From the NCBI GenBank assembly GCA_000507305.1, contig DF239028.1, forward strand, positions 210,256-274,255: a stretch of 64,000 nucleotides of DNA, in the 5' to 3' direction. A model generated the notes under the pieces. It made no database searches. It was not told where the DNA came from and was given only the letters and a program-made list of their open reading frames with translations. The DNA comes from Breviolum minutum Mf 1.05b.01. Lineage: Eukaryota > Sar > Dinophyceae > Suessiales > Symbiodiniaceae. Positions within the stretch are counted from its first letter, which is position 1. Each line of letters begins with the position of its first letter. A program made the position numbers and the translations under genes. This document shows, piece by piece, positions 20,681-31,575 of the stretch.

Positions 20681-21304
20681 CTTTGGAAAAAAGATGTGAA
20701 ATTCGCGCCAATCAAACAGGAAAATACGAACTGAGTAGAAAAGCTATTAATTTATATGAAGTTGTAATGTTTTTAGATTTGAAGGCATCCCAATGCCATG
20801 ATTGCATGATGATGAATGTAATTGTCATTGTTGATCGGCTGGTGTTGTTTCAAATGGCAGCATTCACAACGTTATTGATCACGTGGGCGCACTGTCCAGA
20901 TATCCCGTGTTGTGAAAGGGGCCATCGATGTTGTTTCATGTTGACCTCGTACTGTGCTATGCTCTACCCGGTTAGAAATCAAGATGTTGCTTGCTTGGGA
21001 TGAGGATTGGTCAGAAATACACAATAGAACATCTCCATAACTGTTAAGAGTAAAGAGGTTTCATCGCAAATCGACTGATTACACATTGTTGCAAGTCCAT
21101 GTTGACGCATGTCGGACATGCCCTACTCTGTTGATGGAGAGACTAGGGGTGATTTGCCCGAGCACAGGGAGCAAAGGCTTAGGGAGGTTCATGCAAGGTT
21201 GGCCTGACACACAAATTTGAGGAAACACCGCCTCCCCTAGCCTAACCATTGCATTATGACGGGAATGAATCGTGTGAAGTTCAAAAATGACTGGCTATGT
21301 TGTG

Positions 21305-21308
21305 TGGT

Positions 21309-21355
<47 letters not shown>

Positions 21356-21454
21356 GTGTTGTTGTTGTTGTTGTTGTTGTTGTTGTGGTTGTGGTTGTGG
21401 TTGTGGTTGTGGTTGTGGTTGTGGTAGTGGTTGTGGTTGTGGTTGTGGTTGTGG

Positions 21455-21488
<34 letters not shown>

Positions 21489-21490
21489 GG

Positions 21491-21521
<31 letters not shown>

Positions 21522-21712
21522 GGTTGTGGTTTGTGGTTTGTGGTTTTTGGTTGTGGTTNTGTTGCTGTTGTCGTGTTGTCTGTTGCTGTTGCTGTTGTGT
21601 TGTCGTTGGTGTTGTTGTTGTTGTTGTTGTTGTTGTTGTGGTTGTAGGTTGTGGTTGTGGTTGTGGTTTGTGGTTGTGGTAGTGTGTGTGTGTGTTGTGG
21701 TTGTGGTTGTGG

Positions 21713-21746
<34 letters not shown>

Positions 21747-21748
21747 GG

Positions 21749-21779
<31 letters not shown>

Positions 21780-21845
21780 GGTTGTGGTTGTGGTTGTGGT
21801 TTTGGTTGTGGTTGTGGTTGTTGTCAGTTGTTGTTTGTGGTTGTT
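21305..21845. repeat. TTG-rich microsatellite block
   Basis: Interrupted runs of TTG, GTTGCT and GGTTGT extend over some 540 bases and include one ambiguous base (n) at 21559. Long open frames on both strands (Val/Cys/Leu on plus, Thr/Asn/Gln on minus) follow from the repeat and are not evidence of genes. Confidence 0.95.
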
Positions 21846-21936
21846 GTTGCACATGTTGGTTGGAACCCCATTTGCTCTTCCATATTTTGTTATTCTTTTT
21901 GTCTAATAGGCTTCATGTATATAATGAGTATGTAGA

Positions 21937-22048
21937 GCACACACACACAAACACACACATAATTGATAGAAATAAGCCATGATATACCCTACATTTGTGG
22001 GACAGATTGATGGCGCTCGAGAAGGAGAGAGAGAGAGAGAGAGAGAGA
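21937..22048. repeat. CA and GA microsatellites
   Basis: There is a CA run at about 21937-21960 and a GA run at about 22025-22048, the latter touching the left tip of a family H element. Confidence 0.85.
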
Positions 22049-22173
22049 TACCTTGGGTGTGGCCCCTTCCCAGTAACAGTGGCAAATAAAGGTTTATAGG
22101 GATTCCCGACTAAAAATGTAATAATCCTGGTGATCACTGTTACTGGGAAGGGGCCATACCCAAGAGATACCCT
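22049..22173. repeat. Foldback element family H
   Basis: This copy defines family H. The tips are ATACCTTGGGTGTGGCCCC and GGGGCCATACCCAAGAGAT, with TTCCCAGTAACAGTG facing CACTGTTACTGGGAA and a centre with AAAGGTTTATAGGGATTCCC. Pairing is very good, suggesting a young copy. Confidence 0.8.
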
Positions 22174-22230
22174 ACATTTCCACCTGCATGTGGGAACTCA
22201 CATGTTCCTTGTCGCCTCCACGGTCTCGTC

Positions 22231-22312
22231 ATATCCCATACCATCCATGGGAACGGTGGATTTTTTATGCTGAATGTAGGTAAATAGGCCAGTCCCATAG
22301 ATGGCGTGGGTC
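22231..22312. repeat. Foldback element family D
   Basis: ATATCCCATACCATCCATGG pairs with CCATAGATGGCGTGGG; AATGTAGGTAAAT is present. Confidence 0.55.
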
Positions 22313-22391
22313 TCATTACAGGTAATATCATCCATTATTTACAGGGTTTTATACATCTCAGGTGGTTGTTTGGGATTTCTTCCATCAACAG
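22313..22391. repeat. Family F element, right part
   Basis: CATTATTTACAGGGTTTT, ACATCTCAGGTGGTTGTT and the tip CCATCAACAG match F at 61022 in order. The left tip is lost, apparently replaced by the D element. The tip CAG is followed by TA, as in the intact copies. Confidence 0.65.
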
Positions 22392-22490
22392 TATGGTTGT
22401 CTCAATTCTTGAACCTCCCGAAGTGTTGCACAATTCGATCGCTTCCTTCGTCTCACTGTTTCGATCTGTCAATCTGGCGGTTCCAAGCTG
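22392..22490 (+). CDS. Candidate exon starting at an F element tip
   Basis: The acceptor would be the final CAG of the F element. The frame reads MVVSILEPPEVLHNSIAS then FVSLFRSVNLAVPS, and the donor AGCTG|GTGAGAGG is strong. The peptide is an amphipathic helix. If the first Met is an initiator, this could instead be a 5' exon. No family was recognised. Confidence 0.45.
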
Positions 22491-23416
22491 GTGAGAGGCG
22501 GATCAAAAGATGTGTGTTTTTTTTTGTTGACATCAGTGGTTTCAGTGGGACATTCATGCCCAAAAAAGTTGCTATAAATTCATGAGTAAGGAAGAAAATC
22601 TTTGAAATTATATCTCAGGAAAATCCAGGTTGGTGAAATCTGACATAGCAGTTTACCCTCACATGTGCAGTGTCAAAGTTGATGATGAAAGATGTTGTGC
22701 CTCAAAACCGTGATTTTGCCTCAAAATCTTGATTTTGATATACGAGGAGCGATTAAAAGTGCTCGGGATGATGTATTTACAGACTAAATGGAAAGGCAAA
22801 GGGCTTAAGAATCCCCAAATCACCATAGTTAAGAAAGCAACGCATTGCGAGTGATTATTGTTATTGAGGTACGGAAGTTTGATGATACATGTTTATACAT
22901 TTGCATTCTGGTTGCCTACATTTCCATTTGCGAGTATTCAGAGCATCCATAGCATAGTGTGAAGGGATGTTAGTTCTAGGCAGGATTTCATTGAACATTA
23001 CCATTTGCCAATTATTGCTTGATATATACTTATTCCATCTTATTCCTTATAACCTCATGAAAATATTAAAATATCCTGCCACACTTCAATCACTACCAGG
23101 CATCCTGGCAGTGATACTGCCCCCATCTAGAGTTGCAGATCTAGAAGCCAGTATGCCATGTTTCTGATACCTAGATCTCAGAGACCGTCAAGACATCTTG
23201 AACGTTGAACTTTGTGCCTCACAAGCATGTCAAATGAATCCAAATGACTCACGACTTTACCATAGGGTTGCATAAGAATTGCATGACGCCCACTCCTCCA
23301 CTGCCGATGTGTTGTGGCAAATCGTTACCCTTTCTCCCATGATGGAAGTGAAAAATGGGTCCCTCAAATAGGATCGTTTCCTTTCATTTGGGGTGGGTTT
23401 TCCACTGAACCATGAT

Positions 23417-23501
23417 TATCTAGGTGGTGGTTTCAAATAAATCCAGTTTGACGAGCATATTTTTCAAATGGGTTCGGTTGGTTCAACCACCAACCAGATA
23501 T
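23417..23501. repeat. Foldback element family B, short
   Basis: It runs TATCTAGGTGGTGGTTTC to CAACCACCAACCAGATA, with an internal deletion. Confidence 0.75.
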
Positions 23502-23510
23502 GGGAGAAAG

Positions 23511-23634
23511 GGTCCCTCAACTTGTTCAGCTGCTTTGGCCAAGGTTCAGACTCAGATAGCTCTAGGAGCCTTGGACGCTTGGCTTGGACCACTGCGAGCC
23601 GCGATCTAAAAACCCACAAAATTACACGCATGAG
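23511..23634 (+). CDS. Candidate Ser-rich exon
   Basis: It begins after GAGAAAG, ten bases beyond a family B element, and ends at ATGAG|GTAAGA, a consensus donor. The 40 codons read SLNLFSCFGQGSDSDSSRS then LGRLAWTTASRDLKTHKITR. G/C-ending codons dominate. A second frame (ALAKVQTQIALGALDAW) stops before the donor. Confidence 0.42.
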
Positions 23635-23873
23635 GTAAGATCAATTAGATCAGGTGTTTTTTTTTCCGATTTCCATGGTTTGTTGCTGAGACTTGAGTTT
23701 CATGATCTCTTTGGGCACATGTTTTTGTTGCTGCCTTTATTTGTTCTAAACATATACCTATGTGTCCGTGTGTGTCTCCAATTGGGGCCAATAGTTTGTT
23801 GTTTTTTCATTGAGAGTTATGATCTCAAGATGCTTTTGGGTGTTTGTAACTTTGAGGCAAGCCAATATTAGGT

Positions 23874-23975
23874 CCTTGGTGGTGGTTTCAAATATTTTTC
23901 ATTTTCACCCCTACTTGAGGACATGATCTAATTTGACTAATGTTTTTGAATTGGGTTGGTTCAACCACCAAGTAG
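23874..23975. repeat. Foldback element family B
   Basis: It runs CTTGGTGGTGGTTTCAAAT to GGTTCAACCACCAAG, with inner TTTTCACCCC. Confidence 0.7.
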
Positions 23976-24043
23976 AAGCCCTAAGAGCTACTTTTCTTTT
24001 AAAGGAACACAAGCTGGAACTTCGATGACGTGGTTTCACTCAG

Positions 24044-24159
24044 GTCATTCCGAATCATCACAAAAACACAGCGAAGATCACTGGAGGTGGGACAACCAGC
24101 GCGGAGGTCAAGGATGAGGGGAACATGTACCGATCACAACCCAAACAAAGAGGAAAAAG
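24044..24159 (+). CDS. Candidate exon, joins 25088
   Basis: The acceptor is TTTCACTCAG|G and the donor AAAAAG|GTTGCC. One frame, starting with Val, reads NTAKITGGGTTSAEVKDEGN then MYRSQPKQRGK and leaves two bases. Those two plus the first base of 25088 make Arg and keep the long frame there open, so the two islands fit as consecutive exons. Confidence 0.4.
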
Positions 24160-25087
24160 GTTGCCAGCGAATTCAGTACATTTCTTGAATATAAATTCTC
24201 ACCATACATTGCTTATGAAATCATAAGTCATTACCACTTACCCTTGGACCCCAAAAACCATGAAAAAATGAAGGTTTTAAACTCCCCAATATATGGGTTA
24301 TAACCATTTATAACCCCTAAAGATTCAGGAAACGTGGGTTCCCATGGTACTTTGAATCATTGAAAGCTTGGGAATTTGTTGCCCCTCCCAGGCCCTCAGA
24401 TCGACAAGATACCCTTGCGACACAGCACCTTGGCCCTTGGAAAAAAACACACCTCGTTGTCATTATCGCTCCGAAAAAGGGTGGAAGGCGTCCAATGTTT
24501 TTTTTTGGATTTAGTATGATTTAGTAACAATGAGCTTAAATGAGAAGTTTGAAAACATCTTTGTGTTTAGTCTGCTTTTTGCAGGATGTTCTATCAACAC
24601 GTCAAGTCAGAAAAAGGTGGAACCTTTGGTGGTTTTTTTTCAGCTCTGCCACTCATCGGGCCATCATCAGCCATCATGATCCAACTTGAGACTTGCAAGC
24701 TGCTAAGTCAAAATCAGACACCGATTCCCGAGTCAATGGTGAAATTGTGAGAAAAAAACATGACCACCATCCTTCACCTCATGAGAAAAATATATCTCGC
24801 ACATATTTATTTATATATATAGAGATATATAGAATTGTTTCCCTCTTGTTTTGAACCGATTTTATTTCTGATGACCCTGATGATACGAAAGGACATCAAG
24901 CTCCATGGGAAAAAAGGAGCATTCCACCTTTGGGGAATCATCATCTTATGTTTTTGGTGAAACATATTTAGTAAAGAAAATATCCAGTTCTAAGCATTTA
25001 TAAATCCGGGTCCATATGGCTAAGTTTTTTATCATGGAAACTCAGCTTCGTCCAACTTGGGGCCTCAAAAATTCATCCGACACCCAG

Positions 25088-25223
25088 GGTGAAGGAGGAG
25101 TACCGGAGGCGGCGTAATAGCGGCTCCCTGGGCAGTGCGCACAGCAGTCGCACCAGCCCGCGGTCCTCCTATGGTGGTTCGTGCGAGGATTATGCAGGCC
25201 CTGATGCGTCCAGCTTTGGGTAG
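25088..25223 (+). CDS. Candidate Arg/Ser-rich terminal exon
   Basis: After GACACCCAG the frame reads VKEEYRRRRNSGSLGSAH then SSRTSPRSSYGGSCEDYAGP and DASSFG, ending at TAG 25221-25223. GTAGAG overlapping the stop could instead be a donor. The RS and SP pairs resemble phosphorylated, disordered tails of RNA-binding proteins, but no RNA-binding domain is seen. It is strongly GC-rich against the flanks. Confidence 0.5.
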
Positions 25224-25502
25224 AGGTTTAGAGGTTACACAGAAGATTATATAGACTTTTCTTCATAGTTTTTATATGGAGCTAAGGCGTTTTGTTTCCC
25301 GGAGGATAATGATCATGCTTCATGTTGCATTAATCATGCGAATATTGAAAATTTGAAGTATATTGATATTCAAAGTGGTACTTTTATCGGGGTGCAAGTT
25401 GCACATTTGTTTTCGGAGACTGGGCACCAGCGGCACTTCACTGGTGGCGGCAGCCCCCTTTAATCTTGAAGGTAGTATCAAAGCAGAAATATCTTCATGA
25501 CA

Positions 25503-25609
25503 TACCCGCCCTAAAACTAACATAGTCCCTGAAAATGGATGGTTGGAAGATGACATTTCCTCTTGGGAAGGCCTATTTCCAGGGGATATGTTAGTTTCAG
25601 GGTGGGTAA
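25503..25609. repeat. Foldback element family C
   Basis: TACCCGCCCTAAAACTAACA and TGTTAGTTTCAGGGTGGGTA form a clean inverted pair, with inner TAGTCCCTGAAAATGG. Confidence 0.8.
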
Positions 25610-25636
25610 TCTTCACTGAATTGTTTTAACACCCAG

Positions 25637-25932
25637 ATGATGAAAGCATCCGCTCTTTATCTAAGTTCAATGAAGATGACCATGATGACCCAAGCCAAAG
25701 TTGCAAGGGGTTCGTCCAATCATGTCGGATTCTTACCTTGGAGCCATCACCTGATATTGAGGAGCCTTGCAAATGTTGCCTTCACCGTTTCGGCAGTCTG
25801 GAAGAATTACCATCCACAAATGTTGAGTTGCACCAAAGCCACGCCAAATATATAGACGATTGGCAAAACAATAGGAATTTCCTAATTTTTCTCAATGTTC
25901 GTTTTGCACAAATCAGAAATTCTGGCATATTC
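25637..25932 (+). CDS. Candidate acidic exon or small frame
   Basis: The frame runs from ACCCAG to a stop at 25933, with peptide DDESIRSLSKFNEDDHDDPS then QSCKGFVQSCRILTLEPSP, DIEEPCKCCLHRFGSLEELP and STNVELHQSHAKYIDDWQNN. It is acidic with a Cys cluster (CKCC). A donor is unclear; the last 20 codons look less coding. No domain was recognised. Confidence 0.42.
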
Positions 25933-26538
25933 TGACCACATCTCAGATGCATATAGATTACTTACAATCATCTCATACATCATATGTTGTACCAAAAGCT
26001 TCATCATTCACCCAGTTCCATTCAGTTCAAGTGTTTGTCGGGTGCAGCCATGGTTTTTACTTTGTTCTATCTCCTCACCTCGCAATTGAAATGCAGGTGC
26101 GAGTGGATCAGTTCAATTGACAGAGGCATGGTCTCAATGTGGAACGATCGTTTTGGCATGTTGCATGATTGAAGTTGTATATTGTTAGGCTTCATATGAC
26201 TTGATGGTGCTCAGAGATTTTGTTTTGGGGGGGGGCTTACCACTTGGGGACACGCATTTTTTTCCGTATGTTTTTGTTCCAGTTTTCGGGTGGGTTTTGT
26301 GCACATCAGTGGTGAACTGTGGATTTGCTGACCGCCGCTAGGAACGGCTGGCAATTTTATGCAACTGGCAAAAAACCAGGACCTTGGAGTTTTCTGGAAA
26401 TTGCTTGGGGGTTCGGTCCGCTCTGTGAAATAAGATGCCGATTCTGCCAGGTTTTTCTAGAAGGTTTAGGAATGTTAAGGAAATTTGGCGGAAGGGATGT
26501 TACTTGGGATGTTGCTTGTACAAGAACTATCACTATAT

Positions 26539-26640
26539 GGCAATTTATAGCAACCTCAGCCGAGGTCACCCCAAAAGGGAATTTAGTAAGGAATCCTACC
26601 CAAAATGGCCTTGATTCAGGCTATTTATCATAAATTGCCC
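26539..26640. repeat. Foldback element family E, diverged
   Basis: GGCAATTTATAGCAACCTCA and CTATTTATCATAAATTGCC are inverted tips. AGCAACCTCAG parallels AGCGACCTCAC in other E copies. Confidence 0.5.
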
Positions 26641-26689
26641 AGATACATGATTTTTATCCCAAACTGATTTTGCCAAAAAAAACACCTGC

Positions 26690-26993
26690 AAGGACTCCTC
26701 CACTGTCACCGGTGAAAGAGCGTGGAGAGACTCCATATCGCCAGTTGGATGCATTTGGGTTAGTTCATTCATGTTTATTCAGGTGTCGACGGATTTCCCG
26801 TAGAGTAGTGGATTGTTTGGTTTGTAATAATGACGCCCGTTATTCTCCGATACTTATTTGGTTACTACAGTGCCAGCCAGTTCTGCGTCGGAGATTCTTG
26901 GGAAGAAACACTGCCGGGGCCAGCAACATGCGGTTGTGTTTCAGAAATGCTGCAGAGAAAGCAAAGGGCTAGCATGACTCGTCTGAAAAAATG
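26690..26993 (+). CDS. Coding-like stretch, frame uncertain
   Basis: One frame runs 26670-26972 through SPVKERGETPYRQLDAFG to a stop. From about 26870 another frame, CVGDSWEETLPGPATCGC then VSEMLQRKQRASMTRLKK, ends at TGA 26991-26993, and a third is also open. At least one exon is likely, possibly two (an SP-containing one at 26692-26763 and a terminal one after TGCCAG). Confidence 0.35.
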
Positions 26994-28546
26994 AAACACC
27001 TAGACATTTTGTTTCTTGGGCAAAATGGTATTGTACTATAGTAGTGTTTGAAGATGTTTGAAGGTGTTTTGCACATCGGTACAATTAAGAGTGAAAGAAG
27101 AAGGGATTGGCTATGGAGACAGTGTGCGATTCATGTAAATTATGCTGCTTGCATTCTTTCGGTGCTGGACTGGACAACTTAGTGTTGTCATGTGTTTTGT
27201 GTTTTTTCTGACTTTCGGTGCTTCTTGATTGACTCCTTGCATTAATCATTGCGAATTTCTTGCAATCCCTATCGTTGAGGCGTCGTTCCTTGCCAATGAC
27301 GTCACCTGGTATTTTTGGTGGGAGGTTTTTTGGGAGGTGGGGACGCGGACGGAATAATTACCCACATTCTACGGACTGACAGTTCTTTAGGGCGGGGTTT
27401 CTTTTGGATTTTCGAGTGCATTTGTTGGTACAAGCCATTGTGGTGGTAAAAGGTCTCCCTGTGGTGGTTTGCACTTAGATGATCTTAGATGATCCTGTTT
27501 TGTGGAAAGGGCTCTGATGGTCCAAAGTCCCGCAGAAACAAACAGAAACCAAAAAAAAACAAGACAACCTGCACACTCTTTTTGAGGCAACTGGTACCAC
27601 AAATGGGTTGCTTCTATGGTGTTTACACGCTAATGATTGAGATTCACCCGCTTTGACGGGGAAACTTCATTTATGCATTTCATCACGGTATTCTATGTTT
27701 TCAAAATGTATATGCGTCCATGGGGCATACTAGCACGTGCATGGCTGATATGGTGATTGATGATTTTATGTTGTTTTTGAGTTTAGATCTTTGCGTGTGC
27801 TCCCCGGTAGTCACAAGTAACTTCAAGTAACTACATAGGGGCAATATGAAAAGAAGTGCCAGGATATTTTAGGTGCACTGCAAAGAAATGCACCTACAAC
27901 CCATGGAGAACCAAGAAGCAAGATGAACCTCCTCTAATCTGTCCAAGGGTATCGGGCTTTGGATAGTCCAGATTGATAGAATGGAAATGAATGGGCCCGG
28001 GAATATTTTCTGATGTTTGATTAATGCTGCTCTCCATGATTGACAAGACGTCGGATCAATCTTTCAGATCCCTCCAGCCGGAAACGTCAACCAGTCAACC
28101 CTCAAGAGGCAGTGTTTTAATATTTTAGATTGCAGAAACCTCCCCAAAATGACCAAAACGCTCCAACAGCTTTGGTGAGATGTCACAATTCAACTACACC
28201 TGCCTATCATTCTATTATCTCACCCGGCACATTCAAATCAAGGTCGAGTTGTGGTGCACTTGGTGATTAACGGTGATTTCCAGCACCGAATCACAGTACA
28301 TAGTTGCTCGGAAATTAGTGAATATAAAGATGGACAAAAAGCGCTTTGGATTTCCCACTTGCCAATTCGGAGCTTTGGCACGTGCTATTTTTTTTGTGGT
28401 GCATACGAATTATGGTGAAATTTGCTCACATCCCTGTTGGAAGGCATGCGGGAACTTTATGATTTTTCATCTATATAATATGTTTGCATCATATGCTGTT
28501 TCACTGGGATTGTTTGTGTCATGCACATGTTGGAACGTCATCCCAG
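26994..28546. other. Long stretch without a clear gene
   Basis: It is AT-leaning with scattered short open frames. A weak coding-like patch lies at 28045-28110 (TSDQSFRSLQPETSTSQP). No foldback element was noticed. Confidence 0.3.
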
Positions 28547-28645
28547 AAAGTTGCATTGTGCAAGATGAAAAGCGCGTGCCAGCTCGCCTTTTACAACATA
28601 TCTCGGGGAGGGCCGTTGCAAGTTCAATTGGACAAGACAGATACT
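28547..28645 (+). CDS. Candidate exon, 33 codons
   Basis: It lies after CATCCCAG and ends at GATACT|GTAAGT, a perfect donor. The favoured frame by G/C-ending codons reads KVALCKMKSACQLAFYNISR then GGPLQVQLDKTDT. A second frame (DEKRVPARLLQHISGRAV) is also open. Confidence 0.38.
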
Positions 28646-29307
28646 GTAAGTTTGCAAAAGTTCAAGACTGTACATTTGATGGCCCCCTTTCCTGACAAGA
28701 AGCTAAATACGTTCTGACTATTCTTGTGACTCTGGTTCCAAATTTAGATGAAGTGACTAACGAAGTCGTCCTTTCAATTTCTTCTAATCATCAATTCGCG
28801 GGGTGACCCTGCGGTGTCTCACCATGGAATTGACACCAACTTTAGTGTACAGACAACCGACGCCCGGCATACAAAATCGAGATGTGCTGATGGTCATGTT
28901 GTGAGTATACTGCTGGTTAATGGCATGGCTGAAGTAGGAAGCAAAGCGACCTGAACCATTTTCTGGTTGAATAACTAATCCCAAACCGGCTGCAAAATCT
29001 GAAAATGTAAGTTGAAGTCAGTTTCAGCACAAGACCCGGATTTGTTGTGGTAGTCAAGTGAAATGTAAAAGTCAGCATTTCCAAAAACATCATCAGCAAC
29101 TTTGCCACCTTAGCTGTTCCTTCTGTGATGAAATGATCCATATCCATCAGAGATTACACTATTCAAGTGCAGAATGACACTTCTTGGCTGATCGGAGTTT
29201 GAATTGAAGTCCCTTGCCACGTGGGGTTTCGGTTTTCACATGTTCTCGGCAGTTTCGAAATCCCTAGGTTTTTCTGAAGAATCCCAGTTCAGTAGTCATC
29301 CCTGCAG

Positions 29308-29435
29308 GTATCCTGATATTCAAATTGTGGTCCAATCCAGAGAATTGACTTGCGGACGGTACTTTCTCCAATGTCAGACTAAGACGATGTTTCGCATGCG
29401 GGAGTTTTTTTTAAATTCAGGCAAGCTTTTGATAT
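29308..29435 (+). CDS. Candidate exon, 42 codons
   Basis: The acceptor is TCCCTGCAG|G and the donor GATAT|GTAAGTAAG matches consensus fully. The frame reads YPDIQIVVQSRELTCGRYFL then QCQTKTMFRMREFFLNSGKL. It is mixed strand and helix in character. No family was recognised. Confidence 0.42.
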
Positions 29436-30088
29436 GTAAGTAAGTCCGGGTGGTTTGTAATTCAGCCATGTGTAAGATGTATATATAGTTTTTTTTTTAG
29501 AAATTATTCTCATTCCTCAAGTTTACCATGCAACCTGAACATGATCCTTTGAAAAAGAAGATTCCCTATTTTGGAGATCATCATTTTTAGGTTTCCATCT
29601 CTCAACGTTCGGTCTTGGGACCTGAAACATGACAGGTCAAAGTCAAACGGTCATGCCTTATGTCATGAAAATTAGCTGCCGACCAAACTGCCGATCGAAC
29701 ACCCCAAAGTAGCGGAAACAAAACATGGCAAGAAAAGCAGGAAATGAGGTGGTTTCGTCAATTTTGGTCGATGAATTCTCGCAAAAATTCAGGTATTGGA
29801 CTTCCTTTTTGGCCCAATTCCAGGGAGGGAGCAACTTAAACAAGAAAACAGGCCTAATAATCCTAATATTTCAGGTTTGGGAGTTTAGGAATTATACATC
29901 GCATGATTTTCATATGTCTGTGTTGATTCATTGATATGTTGATTTCAAATCATTCCCTGCGGATCCAATCACCTTCTGAGAATGGTAATGGAACCTAAAT
30001 ACTGTGCTTTTTGAAGGTGATTGGACACCCCAATCATCAGCTAAGAATATGACGATTGATTCCTAGGGATTATGACATTATGAATCCC
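29436..30088. other. Intron-like stretch with weak coding patch
   Basis: A 69-codon frame at 29725 contains ARKAGNEVVSSILVDEFS with possible AG|G and GT borders, too weak to call. The rest is AT-leaning. Confidence 0.3.
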
Positions 30089-30309
30089 AATACTGGAAAA
30101 ATACTGGAAAATAATGGAAAACTACTGGAAAAATGATGGAAAAATACTGGAAAAAACAATGGAAAAAATAATGGAACAAATAATGGAAAAATAATGGAAA
30201 AATAATGGAAACATGATGGACAAATAATGGAAAAATAATGGCAAAATAATGGAAACATAATGGAAAATAATTACTGGAAAAATGGGAAAATACTGGAAAA
30301 TACTGGAAC
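30089..30309. repeat. TGGAAA-based minisatellite
   Basis: Some twenty imperfect units of the form ATACTGGAAAA or ATAATGGAAAA stand in tandem. The minus strand is open as a Phe/Tyr/His/Pro-rich frame simply because of the repeat. Confidence 0.92.
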
Positions 30310-30725
30310 AAATCATATCCCAATTTTTTCTTCCACCGAAAAACTCCTCCTCCTTCCGTTTGGCCGAGGGCCGGACGGCATATCGTCCACATCGCAGCTG
30401 TCGACTTGGAGGTGTCTGCCCAAGACCTTGAAATGTTTTTAAAAAGATGAGTTTAAACAAAAGTTGCAAAAAAAGAGATGAGTTTCAATTTCTATTTATA
30501 TATACATATACAGCGATATATTATGTTGTGTTTGTTATGTAAGGATGTTGATTGACGATAAAGTTGATCTTAGATCGAGTAGTGGGGGGGCAATTGTTTT
30601 TTGATTCATGTATATTGTTATTGGTTTGGCACTTCAGCTTGGTCTGTATTCATCGGTGTTTATTGATACGGTTGTTCCATTCTTTTGTGTGTGTTTGTGT
30701 TTTTTGTTTCTTTGTTTTTTGTTTT

Positions 30726-30780
30726 TTGTTTGTTTGTTTGTTTGTTTGTTTGTTTGTTTGTTTGTTTGTTTGTTTGTTTA
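30726..30780. repeat. TTTG microsatellite
   Basis: It is a perfect tetranucleotide run preceded by T-rich sequence. It could act as the pyrimidine tract for the acceptor at 30810. Confidence 0.95.
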
Positions 30781-30811
30781 TCCATTCATTTCATGACTCT
30801 CATGTTCAAAG

Positions 30812-30881
30812 TGCGTCCGTTCGGGATATGACGAATATTGGTTCACAGATTTTCGCGAACAGAAGTAATGGTTCAATAGAA
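30812..30881 (+). CDS. Candidate exon B1
   Basis: After TTCAAAG the frame reads ASVRDMTNIGSQIFANRS then NGSIE, ending at GAA|GTACTA, six bases before an F element. The phase 0 exit matches the entry of 31101. It is short, so support is mainly from phase and position. Confidence 0.33.
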
Positions 30882-30887
30882 GTACTA

Positions 30888-30998
30888 CTGTTGATGGAAG
30901 AAATCCTGCACCAGTTGAGGGAACGGTAGTTTATCCCGTTATTTAGAAGGTTTTGGCACCATCCCAGCTGGTTAGCCGGATTTCTGAACCATCAACAG
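30888..30998. repeat. Family F element, intact, 111 bp
   Basis: The tips CTGTTGATGG and CCATCAACAG are inverted and flanked by TA on both sides, which looks like a TA target-site duplication as in Tc1/mariner-type MITEs. The copy at 61022 has the same length. Confidence 0.8.
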
Positions 30999-31100
30999 TA
31001 CCAACAACCATTGTCTCTGACTAAGTCCTTCTTTTCAGCCCCAATTCCGTTGTGCGTCGGGTAGCGTTGATGAGGGTAGGACACTCTCCATGACTTCCAG

Positions 31101-31189
31101 GGATCTCATGACTTTTTGGAGGAGTGGAAGTTGCAAAGATCCGCTTCCCGGAACGGGAAATCCGAAAAAATCCATGGGAGGAATTATGG
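31101..31189 (+). CDS. Candidate exon B2
   Basis: The acceptor is TGACTTCCAG|G. The frame reads GSHDFLEEWKLQRSASRN then GKSEKIHGRNY plus two bases. The donor GG|GTGTTTCC coincides with the left tip of an A-type foldback element, so the intron would begin with that element. The two bases complete Gly with the first base of 31576. Confidence 0.45.
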
Positions 31190-31303
31190 GTGTTTCCTTA
31201 AATGGTGGTACCCCCAATCTCCACCCCAAGTGCTGACCATTTTTAGTAGGAAAACCCAATGGAGATTGTTGGGTAAACCCACCATTTTAGGGTTCACCCC
31301 CAT
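31186..31303. repeat. Foldback element, A-like subfamily
   Basis: ATGGGTGTTTCCTTAAATGG and CCACCATTTTAGGGTTCACC are the arms. The copy at 62764 shares GGTACCCCCAATCTCCACCC except for one base and TTTTAGTAGGAAAACCCA. Confidence 0.65.
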
Positions 31304-31575
31304 GGTGGTTAAGAATCCCGAAAACATATGACCTCAACTCATATTGATATACTAACCATATAGACTGTCTCAAAAGTAGACACTGTAACTCTCAATGTAT
31401 TGGGTTTATCCGTTTAGCAAACTGCTAAACAACTTACATAAGACCCAAGACTTCGATAAATATTGCACTCTTTCACTTGCACCTTACTGTTATCCACAGC
31501 TGTTTGGTGATTTTTTCTCAGATTTTCAGACATTTTTGTTTAATTGGCCGGTCATGACCGGCAGCTTGTTTCAAG

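Noticed and set aside
21237..21906. Long Thr-, Asn/Gln- or Val/Cys-rich frames on both strands
   Set aside because: They are entirely a product of the TTG-type microsatellite; several frames and both strands are open together.
30078..30469. Phe/Tyr/His-rich minus frames
   Set aside because: They are read from the TGGAAA minisatellite.
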